DNA of 64,000 nucleotides from Flagellimonas sp. S3867 (lineage in GTDB: Bacteria > Bacteroidota > Bacteroidia > Flavobacteriales > Flavobacteriaceae): assembly GCF_014698935.1 (NCBI RefSeq), contig NZ_JACVMN010000003.1, forward strand, positions 490,590 to 554,589, given 5' to 3'. Shown here in pieces: positions 35,383-44,142 of the stretch. The notes beneath the pieces are model-generated. The model did not search any database. It was not told where the DNA came from and saw nothing but the letters and a program-made list of their open reading frames with translations. Position numbers and translations under genes: made by a program. Each line of letters opens with the position of its first letter. Position 1 is the stretch's first letter.

Positions 35383-36984
35383 ATGAAAAGAATATCAAAA
35401 TATTTCAGTTTAAGTGTAGCTGCTTTCCTGATGCTTTTGTCCTGTGAGGTCAGTGATTTTGATTTGCAGGAGAACCCAAACTTTTTAAGTCCGGAAAGCG
35501 CAGACCCTGAATTTTTACTCAACGAAGTACAATATCTATTTCAAGATATCATGGGCGCTATGATCATCAATACAGATGATATCATGCGTTATGAAGCAAT
35601 GACCGATAGTTATGGAGATGTAGCCGATGTAGCTGTTCTCAATGCCGAGTGGGAAAGATTCTATGAAGCATTGAACATCTCAAGAACTATTGAAGATCAA
35701 GCTTCATCAGATTCAAATTTACTCTTTCATAATGCGATTAATAAGCTCTTATTGGGCTATCTCACCATTACCATGATAGATTATGTAGGTAGTATACCTT
35801 ACGTAGAGGCTGGAAATCCGAGCGAGTTTCCAAGTCCAAAATTAGACAGTGGTGTGGATTTATACAGACAGGTTTTGAGCGATATTGATCAAGCCATTTC
35901 GGATATCAATGCAGCTACCTTTAATGTTTCATCTGACTTGTTCTATGGAAGTGATAAAGCAAAATGGATTGCATTTGCCAATTCTTTTAAGCTTAGACTG
36001 TTGGTACAAGCCAGGTTGGCAGGGGGAGATTTGAATGTTGGAAATCTACAAAGTGAGATAAATACTTTGTTGAGTTCAAATATTATTGATAGCGAATCTG
36101 AGGATTTTGTCTACAACCATGCGGCTGTTGAAGAACCTGAAAGCAGACACCCCTATTTTACAAGAGGCTATATCAATGGTTTCTCCCAGTACATCGGAAA
36201 TTATTTTATGTTTATGTTGAAGGATTCCAAGAGCATTAGTGATCCAAGAATTCGCTATTACCTCTATCGTCAGTCCAACGAGGATCCATTCAGTGGACCT
36301 CCATTCTTGGCTTGTCAAGGAGACCCAGAAGTGGATTTTTGTTATGTGGGCGACCAATATTGGGGGCTTGATCATGGAGAAAGTAGAACCGGGCGTGGTG
36401 ACAATCTGTTAAGGACTGTTTATGGAGTTTACCCAGCTGGTGGGTCATTTGATGAAGATCAGTTTCAAGAATCTCCGGATACTCAAAATTTAGCAGGAGC
36501 CGGCTTTTTACCGATACTAACCGCATCCTACGTAAAATTCCTATCCGCAGAGGCGGCCTTGGTATTGGGCACGAACGGAGACCCAGCCTCTTTGTTGGAA
36601 GAAGCGATTAGGGCATCAATGGAAAAAGTTCTAGGATTTGGAGGAGTGACTTCAACATTGGCCGCAACAAGTGCCGATGTTGATGACTATGTAAATGAGG
36701 TTTTGGCCAATTATGCTGCTGCCACTTCAGACGAAGAAAGATTGGATGTTATTGTAACCGAGTATTATTTGGCGGCATTTGGGAATTCTATTGAGGCATA
36801 TAATGCATACAGAAGAACCGGATATCCGTCGAACATCCAAATACCCATCGATGATGACAATCCAACATTTCCAAGGAGTTTTCCATACGCAGATGATGCC
36901 GTTTCAACAAATGCATCAATTTCACAAAAACAAAATACAGTCAAAGTATTTTGGGACACAAATCCTGATGGGTTCATTAAATAA
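35383..36984 (+). CDS. SusD/RagB-family surface lipoprotein (SusD-like 2 type)
   Basis: 533 residues with lipobox LMLLSC (Cys21). The helical TPR-like body includes NAINKLLLGYLTITMIDYVGSIPYVEAGNP and WIAFANSFKLRLLVQARLAG, a hallmark of SusD-like proteins, and the C-terminus contains FGNSIEAYNAYRRTGYPS. It forms the lid of the SusC transporter at the cell surface and selects the substrate. Directly downstream of susC and 14 bases before the next lipoprotein gene. Confidence 0.94.
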   Translation: MKRISKYFSLSVAAFLMLLSCEVSDFDLQENPNFLSPESADPEFLLNEVQYLFQDIMGAMIINTDDIMRYEAMTDSYGDVADVAVLNAEWERFYEALNISRTIEDQASSDSNLLFHNAINKLLLGYLTITMIDYVGSIPYVEAGNPSEFPSPKLDSGVDLYRQVLSDIDQAISDINAATFNVSSDLFYGSDKAKWIAFANSFKLRLLVQARLAGGDLNVGNLQSEINTLLSSNIIDSESEDFVYNHAAVEEPESRHPYFTRGYINGFSQYIGNYFMFMLKDSKSISDPRIRYYLYRQSNEDPFSGPPFLACQGDPEVDFCYVGDQYWGLDHGESRTGRGDNLLRTVYGVYPAGGSFDEDQFQESPDTQNLAGAGFLPILTASYVKFLSAEAALVLGTNGDPASLLEEAIRASMEKVLGFGGVTSTLAATSADVDDYVNEVLANYAAATSDEERLDVIVTEYYLAAFGNSIEAYNAYRRTGYPSNIQIPIDDDNPTFPRSFPYADDAVSTNASISQKQNTVKVFWDTNPDGFIK

Positions 36985-36998
36985 CAAAAATTAAGAGC

Positions 36999-38159
36999 AT
37001 GAAAAAAATAATCAAAATACTAAGCTGCTTTTTTCTGATAATGGGGTGTTCCGATGATAATAACCTATTGGAAGATATAGCTGTAAGAGGTGGGTTTGTA
37101 CAGTTTGTCGACGTCCCTGACCTAAATTTCAACATATTGGAAGCAGATTCCCAAACGATTTCTGCAAGATTGGTCGATCCAAACAACAATATAACCAGTT
37201 ATTCACTATCTGCCGTTTATGACGGTAATGTGGCCAACAATATTGTTGAGATAACATCTTTTCCTGCAGACTTAAATCTTTCAGTTGGCGATATTTTAAG
37301 TTCCTTGGGCATTACCAACAGCGATCTTAGTTTAAGCGAGGGAATAACCCTAGTGGCGATGGTTACAACACCAACCGGTGTTTTCTCAGGGGAGACTCCG
37401 GCCTATGATGAAAACAACGTAAATCAGGGTGGTGATTCAACAGTACGATTAAAAGCGACCGGCTTAAAAGATGCCATAGAATTTGATGTCACTTTCTTTT
37501 TACCACCGGCAAAAACGATACGAAGCACATCCTTCGAAGAAGTTGCCATTGGTCCTAATACCGATGATGTGTATGATCGTAACGGAGGAAATGATGAAAC
37601 AGGAGACCTAATCAATGGGATCAATCCACCTTTTGTGGATTACACGGCTGTTGGAACAGGTGCGGATAATGAAATTGGCTTTAATACAGAATATTTTGCC
37701 ATACCCGGTATCAGCAGTAGTAGTTTAGGGTTTTCTGAGGAACGAATAGGCGTATATAGCCTATTTGAAGACTACGAAGCCTACCCAGATGGTACTCAAG
37801 GATATCATATTGAAGATGCCGATGGAGGTATCCGAATTACATTCGATACCGTTGATGTTCCTGCTGGACAGAACAATTCTGGAATTTCATTCCAAGCCTT
37901 TTTTGGAGACACCTCTTGGGAGTCGGAAGATGGCATACATGCCTTTGTTAACATAACCACCGATTCAGGAAACGATACCATCGACATGGTCGATATTTTC
38001 GATGATGATGTTGAAGCCGTTGCCGGAGTATGGAATGAATATAATACTGGATTTCTGCAAGGAGTGCGTTCCTATCAATTGGTGATTGAGGCATCCTGCG
38101 GAGCAACAACAGAATCTTTTGACTTTGATAATATTGTAGTTTTTGAACCAGAAGATTAG
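36999..38159 (+). CDS. Surface lipoprotein of unknown function, SusCD-associated
   Basis: 386 residues with lipobox FFLIMGC. The sequence is acidic and beta-rich, with an N-terminal immunoglobulin-like part (FVDVPDLNFNILEADSQTISARLVDPNNNITSYSLSA) and a C-terminal jelly-roll-like part (SFEEVAIGPNTDDVYD, ending SFDFDNIVVFEPED). Lipoproteins in this position after susD usually bind substrate at the cell surface. There are no catalytic motifs. Its transcript probably ends at the hairpins at 38235-38371. Confidence 0.8.
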   Translation: MKKIIKILSCFFLIMGCSDDNNLLEDIAVRGGFVQFVDVPDLNFNILEADSQTISARLVDPNNNITSYSLSAVYDGNVANNIVEITSFPADLNLSVGDILSSLGITNSDLSLSEGITLVAMVTTPTGVFSGETPAYDENNVNQGGDSTVRLKATGLKDAIEFDVTFFLPPAKTIRSTSFEEVAIGPNTDDVYDRNGGNDETGDLINGINPPFVDYTAVGTGADNEIGFNTEYFAIPGISSSSLGFSEERIGVYSLFEDYEAYPDGTQGYHIEDADGGIRITFDTVDVPAGQNNSGISFQAFFGDTSWESEDGIHAFVNITTDSGNDTIDMVDIFDDDVEAVAGVWNEYNTGFLQGVRSYQLVIEASCGATTESFDFDNIVVFEPED

Positions 38160-38501
38160 GCACATACTTCCTAAGGCTTCTGCGTTAAAAAATGACATTC
38201 AAAAATCAAGAATTAGCTAGATTTTGTTTGGTAAAATAAGAAGCTGTTTGAATACATCTCGGGCAGCTTCTTATTAAAGGTCAGAAAACACACCATAGGG
38301 TTAGTTTGAGTTTAGTGATTATGTTTTTGTTCTCTAAAGCAGGTCGTTCTTGCTGGAATGGAACGGCCTGCCAATGGGATAAAAAATGAATTTAGATTCT
38401 TCTTTTAAAAAAGATTCAAGGAGTAATTCTTTAAAGACCAAAAAGCAACACGATTTTCAGCGATTTTAGTTTAACACGGATCCAACCATCAATAAAAAAT
38501 C
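38160..38501. other. 342-base gap with two hairpins
   Basis: No gene is seen. A perfect 12-bp stem aataagaagctg/cagcttcttatt (38235-38275) probably ends the SusCD transcript. A second stem of 11 bp with one G-U pair lies at 38339-38371 (gcaggtcgttc with gaacggcctgc). The rest is AT-rich and probably contains the promoter or processing site for the peptidase genes that follow. Confidence 0.6.
38235..38275 (+). terminator. Hairpin after the SusCD-associated lipoprotein
   Basis: A perfect 12-bp stem, aataagaagctg (38235-38246) with cagcttcttatt (38264-38275), 76 bases after the stop of the lipoprotein gene. The loop is 17 bases and no long U-run follows, so termination may be partial. Confidence 0.55.
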
Positions 38502-39689
38502 ATGTCAACTAGACAAATAGTAACATTATGTGGTTTTTGCCTACTGATTTTTGCTTGCAAGCAGAAAAGAAATGCAGAAACTCCTCTTTTGGGTGATGGG
38601 GTTACTTTTGATACTTCTTTTAATGGTGCACGACTCAGTAAAGTTTATCGGTTAGAGGAAAACCAATATATAGGTGAAATTTTTCCTGAATTCGAACCCG
38701 TCAACAATAGCCCATGGTTTGCTTTTGGTGTAACAGCAAATGATAAAAAATCCATTCAGATCACACTTGATTATGGAGCTTATCCCCACCGTTATATCCC
38801 CAAAATCAGCACAAATAAGATCCATTGGAAAGCACTGGATACTTCCAAGGTAAAAATGGACACCCTTAATGGGGATGCCACATTAATTCTTGATGTATCC
38901 CCTCAAAAAATATATGTCGCAGCCCAAGAAATTGAAACCTCTGCAGAGACCTATAGTTGGATGAACAATTATGCCAATGGCAACTATGGCATCAATATTA
39001 AAGAGGCTGGGAAAACCGCACTTAACAAACCCAATTATGTATTGGAGCATGAAACGGAAGCAGAAGACTGTGTTGTTTTAATTGCCCGGCAACACCCTCC
39101 AGAGGTTCCAGGCGGAACCATTGCATTCAAGAAGTTTTATGAAACCATGGTTTCTGATTCCGATATCTCAAAAGAATTTAGAAAACATTTCAATATATAC
39201 ACCTTTCCACTGCTAAATCCAGATGGAGCGGATATGGGAAATTGGCGGCACAATGCCAAAGGTGTTGATTTAAACAGGGATTGGGTCGATTTCACCCAAC
39301 CGGAGACCAAAATGGTCAAACGTTTTGTGGAGAATAAGCTAAAACAGGGTAAAAAAGTTCGCTTCGCTTTGGATTTTCATACTTCCTATAGTGGCCCATA
39401 TGTATTGGTGTTGGATTCGATAAATGAAATCAAAACTTCAGGAATCATTCCAAACTGGATAGCGCAGATAGAATCAAATTCATCCTTTAAAGTGGAAACA
39501 AGGCGAAGAAGTCAAGCGCTGCCCTATTGTTACAACTATTTCTTCAACAACTGTGGAGCCGAAGCGGTCACCTATGAAGATGGCGATGAAATTGATCGGG
39601 ATACAATTCGAAAAAGAGCTGCAGTATATGCCGAAAACCTAATGCAAACCTTATTGGAAAAACAAAAAGATGGTGTGTTTAAAAAGTAA
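38502..39689 (+). CDS. M14-family zinc carboxypeptidase lipoprotein, copy 1
   Basis: 395 residues with lipobox LLIFAC (Cys19). The zinc site is visible as H-x-x-E in IARQHPPEVPGG plus the later His of ALDFHTSYSG; NPDGADMGNWRHNAKGVDLNRDW holds the conserved substrate-binding Asn/Arg, and AVTYEDGDE supplies the probable catalytic Glu. M14 enzymes remove C-terminal residues from peptides, and some branches cleave gamma-D-glutamyl bonds. It shares these motifs with the gene at 45477. Its end overlaps the deacylase gene by 20 bases. Confidence 0.92.
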   Translation: MSTRQIVTLCGFCLLIFACKQKRNAETPLLGDGVTFDTSFNGARLSKVYRLEENQYIGEIFPEFEPVNNSPWFAFGVTANDKKSIQITLDYGAYPHRYIPKISTNKIHWKALDTSKVKMDTLNGDATLILDVSPQKIYVAAQEIETSAETYSWMNNYANGNYGINIKEAGKTALNKPNYVLEHETEAEDCVVLIARQHPPEVPGGTIAFKKFYETMVSDSDISKEFRKHFNIYTFPLLNPDGADMGNWRHNAKGVDLNRDWVDFTQPETKMVKRFVENKLKQGKKVRFALDFHTSYSGPYVLVLDSINEIKTSGIIPNWIAQIESNSSFKVETRRRSQALPYCYNYFFNNCGAEAVTYEDGDEIDRDTIRKRAAVYAENLMQTLLEKQKDGVFKK

Positions 39690-41226
39690 AGTTTTATTCC
39701 TAATGGGGCTATTGTCCACTGTAATTTCCTGTTCCGGGCCACAACAGCATATAGATTTACTCATTGTAAATGGCAAGGTGTACAATGGTACCGATGCTGA
39801 GCCTTCAGAGGTCGCTATTGGCTTAAAGGATGACAAGATTGTCTTTGTTGGTGATAAATCAGAAAACATAACCGCACAGAAAACAATTGATGCTTCCGGT
39901 TTAATCGTTTCTCCGGGATTTATTGATCCGCATACCCATGCAGATAGGGATTTAAACAAACCCGAAATCGCACACAACCTCCCTTTTTTGATGCAAGGCA
40001 TTACTACAACTATTGTTGGCAACGATGGAAACAGTTTTTATCCGCTATCAAAATATAAACAGCTGTACGCAGAACAGGGTATAGGCACAAATGTGGTTCC
40101 CCTGTTGGGACACCATGAAATTATCAAAGCAGTACTTGGCAGAAGTGACAAGAGGCCTTCACCATCGGAAATTGAGAAAATGCAACAGTTGGTGCAAAAA
40201 GAGATGGAAGCCGGTGCTTTTGGAATGTCAACAGGGCTGTATTATGCCCCTGGCAGCTATTCCCAGACAAATGAAGTAGTGGCACTCGCAAAAGTGGTAG
40301 CCCAAAACGGAGGTGTCTATGATACCCATCTTCGTGATGAAGGTTCCAGCAATGTTGGTTTGGTCAATGCGGTAAAGGAGGCCATTGAAATAGGACAACA
40401 GGCAAAACTGCCTATTCATATATCACATATCAAATGTTTAGGGGTCGATGTTTGGCACAAAAGTGACTCTATTATAAAACTTGTGGAAAGTGCCCGTGCC
40501 AAGGGTTTGGAGGTTACGGCAAACCAATATCCCTATGACGCTTCTGCCACCAGCCTGAATGCAGCTGTCTCGCCAAGATGGGCCGAGAGTGGAGGTAAAG
40601 ATTCATTGTTGATCAGGGCAAAAGACCCAAAAATCAAAAAAAAGGTTTTTACTGAAACCAAAAAGAACATTACCAAGCGGGGAGGCCCTGATAAATTATT
40701 GATAGTGAAGTGCGATGACAATAGGTTTCTTGGCAAAACGTTATTGGAAGCTTCCAAAACTTTGGAGATTCCTCCGGAAGAAGCAGTCTATCCCATTTTG
40801 GAAACTGGATATGTTCGTGTGGCCTCCTTCAATATGAACCCATATGACATTGAAAATTTCATGAAACAGGATTGGGTGGTTACGGGATCTGACGGGAACA
40901 CCGGGCACCCGCGCAAATATGGTTCCTTTCCCAGAAAATACCATAAATATGTAAAACAAGATGGCGTAATGGATTTGGCCACTTTTATAAATGGAAGTAC
41001 CTCTAAGACAGCTAAAATTTTCAGAATTCCGAATAGAGGTGAGATTAAGGAAGGCTATTTCGCCGACATCATCATATTCAACCCTAACACTTTCAAGGAC
41101 AAGGCAGATTACTCAGATGCATTCCAATTTTCAGAGGGATTGGAGTACAGTATCATCAATGGAAAGGTTTCCGTGGAAAAAGGTGAGTTCACCAAAAACT
41201 TGAACGGAAGGGTATTGGAAAAATAG
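39670..41226 (+). CDS. N-acyl-D-amino-acid deacylase-like amidohydrolase, lipoprotein
   Basis: 518 residues with lipobox STVISC (Cys21). The amidohydrolase metal motif GFIDPHTHADRD follows the usual N-terminal strand; further family segments are MSTGLYYAPGSYS, YDTHLRDEGSS, PIHISHIKCLG and VTGSDGNTGHPRKYG, all typical of D-aminoacylase and N-acyl-D-Glu/D-Asp deacylases. The reaction is release of a D-amino acid from an N-acylated or N-terminally blocked form. The lipoprotein signal is unusual, since characterised D-aminoacylases are generally soluble, and puts the reaction in the periplasm or at the surface with its neighbours. Confidence 0.9.
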   Translation: MVCLKSKVLFLMGLLSTVISCSGPQQHIDLLIVNGKVYNGTDAEPSEVAIGLKDDKIVFVGDKSENITAQKTIDASGLIVSPGFIDPHTHADRDLNKPEIAHNLPFLMQGITTTIVGNDGNSFYPLSKYKQLYAEQGIGTNVVPLLGHHEIIKAVLGRSDKRPSPSEIEKMQQLVQKEMEAGAFGMSTGLYYAPGSYSQTNEVVALAKVVAQNGGVYDTHLRDEGSSNVGLVNAVKEAIEIGQQAKLPIHISHIKCLGVDVWHKSDSIIKLVESARAKGLEVTANQYPYDASATSLNAAVSPRWAESGGKDSLLIRAKDPKIKKKVFTETKKNITKRGGPDKLLIVKCDDNRFLGKTLLEASKTLEIPPEEAVYPILETGYVRVASFNMNPYDIENFMKQDWVVTGSDGNTGHPRKYGSFPRKYHKYVKQDGVMDLATFINGSTSKTAKIFRIPNRGEIKEGYFADIIIFNPNTFKDKADYSDAFQFSEGLEYSIINGKVSVEKGEFTKNLNGRVLEK

Positions 41227-41255
41227 TTTCATCAAAAAACTGAAACATAAAAAAC

Positions 41256-42794
41256 ATGAAAAGAATGAAGATTTTTACTTCACTTTTAGCAGTGTTGTTT
41301 GTTGTTGCCTGCAAACAAAAGACAGTTATCAACAATGAACAATCCGAGGTAGCTAAAGGAGATATTGTCAACACCATCATCAATAATGAGGATAATTTTT
41401 ACCATATCGATTTTAAAAATTACCCCATCAATGATAAAACCCTTCCGATTGGAGTTTTTGATTCGGGCACCGGGGGATTGACCGTGTTAAAGGCGATTGT
41501 CAATTATGACCAAAACAACAATGGATTATTAACTAATGGAAGTGACGGGCAACTTGATTTTGACAACGAAACCTTTATTTATTTAGGTGATCAGGCAAAT
41601 ATGCCCTACGGCAACTATTCTGAAGTCGCAAAAATTGATTTATTGAAAGAGCACATCATCAAAGATGCCCAGTTTCTATTAGGAAACAAATACTACACCA
41701 ATGAAGCTGACCAGGAGGTGAATAAGGACAAAAAACCGGTAAAAGCATTAGTTATTGCCTGTAATACTGCTACAGCTTATGGTAAAGAATACATTGAAGA
41801 GTTTCTAAAGAAAGCAAATACGGATCTAAAAGTAATCGGAGTCATTGATGCAGGGGTAAGGGGAACGCTGAACGGAATCGATAAATCTGAAGATGCCATT
41901 ATTGGTGTTTTGGCCACTGCAGGCACCGTATCCTCTAAAGGATACCACAATACCATACTACAACTCAAGGATGAAATGGGATATACCGGTAATATTGAGG
42001 TCTATTCACAAGGAGGGGTAGGTATTGCCGAAGCAGTGGATGAAGACCCAGATTATTTCAATAAAAATTTAAAAGCTCCACGAAAAGATTACAAAGGCCC
42101 GGGATTAGATGGGAACCTCAAAATAGACAAAACACTTTTTGATATCTACAATTTTGATTTTGATAGCAACAAAATGCTCTGTGATTCCAAAAATGTTGAT
42201 GACTGTTCGATGTTGCAAATCAATGATGCCGAAAATTATGTGCGTTATCATTTGGTTACCCTCATGGAGAAAATCAGGAAATCGGGCACTAATAACAAGC
42301 TTAAATCATTGATTTTGGGGTGTACCCATTACCCGTACATGACCGAAGAAATTGGAAAGATTTTACACGAACTCTACAACTACAAATTAAAAAATGGCGA
42401 TTATCTATATCGCACTTTCATGGTGGAAGATATTAAATTGATAGACCCGGCAGTCTATACCGCAAAAGAACTTTATGCCCATTTAAAAGAACAATCACTG
42501 TTTAATCCAGAAGGGAATATGAAGAAAAGCGAATTCTACATCAGTGTGGCCAATCGAGATAACAAAACAAATGTAATTGACCAAACAGGACGGTTTCCAT
42601 ACGATTATAAATATGGACGGAATGCTGGGGAAATTCAGGAATATGTAAAAATAGTTCCGTTTAGCAGAGATAATATTTCGGATGATATTTTAACTCGATT
42701 CCAAAAACAGATTCCCTATGTATACCAGCTGATGCAAAATTTTAACCAAACCAGCTCAAAAGTGAAGGAATTAAAGGAAGAAAGTAAAATTTAA
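41256..42794 (+). CDS. Glutamate/aspartate racemase-like lipoprotein (MurI superfamily, enlarged)
   Basis: 512 residues, about twice the length of MurI. The N-terminus is a lipoprotein signal (lipobox VVAC, Cys19). The catalytic set is intact: D69-S70 in VFDSGTGGLTVL, C169 in IACNTATAYG, and C356/H358 in LGCTHYPYM; LGDQANMPYGNYS is also typical. The extra length comes from insertions at about 85-105, 145-160 and 255-340 and a C-terminal extension after about 400. An exported racemase would convert D- and L-glutamate outside the cytoplasm, which fits neighbouring peptidases and a glutamate-type symporter. Cell-wall synthesis is unlikely for an exported enzyme. Confidence 0.88.
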   Translation: MKRMKIFTSLLAVLFVVACKQKTVINNEQSEVAKGDIVNTIINNEDNFYHIDFKNYPINDKTLPIGVFDSGTGGLTVLKAIVNYDQNNNGLLTNGSDGQLDFDNETFIYLGDQANMPYGNYSEVAKIDLLKEHIIKDAQFLLGNKYYTNEADQEVNKDKKPVKALVIACNTATAYGKEYIEEFLKKANTDLKVIGVIDAGVRGTLNGIDKSEDAIIGVLATAGTVSSKGYHNTILQLKDEMGYTGNIEVYSQGGVGIAEAVDEDPDYFNKNLKAPRKDYKGPGLDGNLKIDKTLFDIYNFDFDSNKMLCDSKNVDDCSMLQINDAENYVRYHLVTLMEKIRKSGTNNKLKSLILGCTHYPYMTEEIGKILHELYNYKLKNGDYLYRTFMVEDIKLIDPAVYTAKELYAHLKEQSLFNPEGNMKKSEFYISVANRDNKTNVIDQTGRFPYDYKYGRNAGEIQEYVKIVPFSRDNISDDILTRFQKQIPYVYQLMQNFNQTSSKVKELKEESKI

Positions 42795-42808
42795 AGCATT
42801 CTAATACG

Positions 42809-44113
42809 ATGAAGATTTATCAACCTCTTTTTTTTGCCGTTCTTTTTATCCTATTAGGATGCTCCAGCGATAGTTCTTCCGAAGGACCCTCTTCTTCGGA
42901 TACCTCGGCTCCAAATGCACCTACAAACCTCTCTGCTTCCAATACAACGATTTCTTCCACAGATTTGAATTGGACGGGATCCTCCGATAATGTTGGAGTA
43001 ACAAGTTATAGTGTCTTTCAAGATAATGTGGCTTTGGTTTCCACTCCATCCACATCCCACACGGTGAACGGACTTGCAGCCAATACAACATATTCCTTTA
43101 AAATTAAGGCAAGGGACGCAGCTGGTAACGAATCTGGGTTCAGCAATGCCATCAATGTTCAGACTGAAGACAATACGGCGACTTTGGTAACCACATCAGG
43201 GGATATCGAAACCTATTTAGGAGACTTTATCGATACTGCTCCCGGAGATTCTGGAAACGATTATCAACAACCAACCACAGAACAATTGAACACATGGAAT
43301 ATGGTTGTTGATGCCATTTTGAATGAGGACATCACGACAGCGGTGTCAAAATCAGCTGAGGTGAATTACCAAATAAACGAATTCACCGATACTTCGGTAA
43401 CTCCAAGTATGGCCTTTTATGTTGTTGAAGAAAAAAGTCCGAAATCCAACTATTGGGGAACATATGTGTTTAGCAAAACACCGACAATTGATAACCTCAT
43501 TATACAAGCTCCACATATAAAAAATGACATTAATACAGGAAAGGAGGCGGTTTATTGCTTTAAGAACACCATGGCCAAAGCGGTTTTTATAAGTGGTACG
43601 CATCGTTGTAACCACAGTGGTGCTTCTTCCTGTTCCGGAACAACAAGCACTTGCAACTCTGGGTCGCAACCTTATAGAATTTCAGATTTGGCGCACAACA
43701 CCGTTTCAGTTTTTCAGAAAACAACAGAAAATGTATTTAACTCTGTTGCCAATTCGGTCTTTATCCAATTACACGGCTTTGGCAAAAATGATTCGGACCC
43801 CTTTGTAATATTGAGCAATGGAACAAGGGAAACCCCAACAGCGGATTACGCTGTTGGGATTAGGGATGCGTTGTTGGTTGAGGATGCATCTTTAACCTTT
43901 AAAATAGCCCATATTGATACTGATTGGACACGCTTGATTGGATTTACCAACACCCAAGGGCGATTAATCAATGGTTCAACTAACCCATGTTCCACTTCTG
44001 CAACGGCAACATCGGGAAGATTTATTCATATCGAGCAAGAAAAAACCAAATTACGTGATGATGCGACCGGCTGGGCCAAAATGAGCAATGCCCTGGAAAG
44101 TGTTTTCAATTAA
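42809..44113 (+). CDS. Lipoprotein with fibronectin type III domain and a His-rich hydrolase-like domain
   Basis: 434 residues with lipobox ILLGC. A Ser-rich linker is followed by one FN3 domain (about 35-118, ending YSFKIKARDAAGNESGFSNAINV). The remainder carries an unfamiliar set of motifs: IIQAPHIKNDINTGKEAVYCF, AVFISGTHRCNH, YRISDLAHNTVSVFQ and VFIQLHGFGKND. The spacing of His, Asp and Glu (PH-x3-D-x3-G-x-E, THR, DxAH, QxHG) recalls metal-dependent amidohydrolases of the N-formylglutamate-deformylase or poly-gamma-glutamate-hydrolase fold, but I cannot assign it. It stands between the racemase and the symporter in the same operon. Confidence 0.75.
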   Translation: MKIYQPLFFAVLFILLGCSSDSSSEGPSSSDTSAPNAPTNLSASNTTISSTDLNWTGSSDNVGVTSYSVFQDNVALVSTPSTSHTVNGLAANTTYSFKIKARDAAGNESGFSNAINVQTEDNTATLVTTSGDIETYLGDFIDTAPGDSGNDYQQPTTEQLNTWNMVVDAILNEDITTAVSKSAEVNYQINEFTDTSVTPSMAFYVVEEKSPKSNYWGTYVFSKTPTIDNLIIQAPHIKNDINTGKEAVYCFKNTMAKAVFISGTHRCNHSGASSCSGTTSTCNSGSQPYRISDLAHNTVSVFQKTTENVFNSVANSVFIQLHGFGKNDSDPFVILSNGTRETPTADYAVGIRDALLVEDASLTFKIAHIDTDWTRLIGFTNTQGRLINGSTNPCSTSATATSGRFIHIEQEKTKLRDDATGWAKMSNALESVFN

Positions 44114-44142
44114 AAAATAAATCAACCACAAAACTTAAATCA

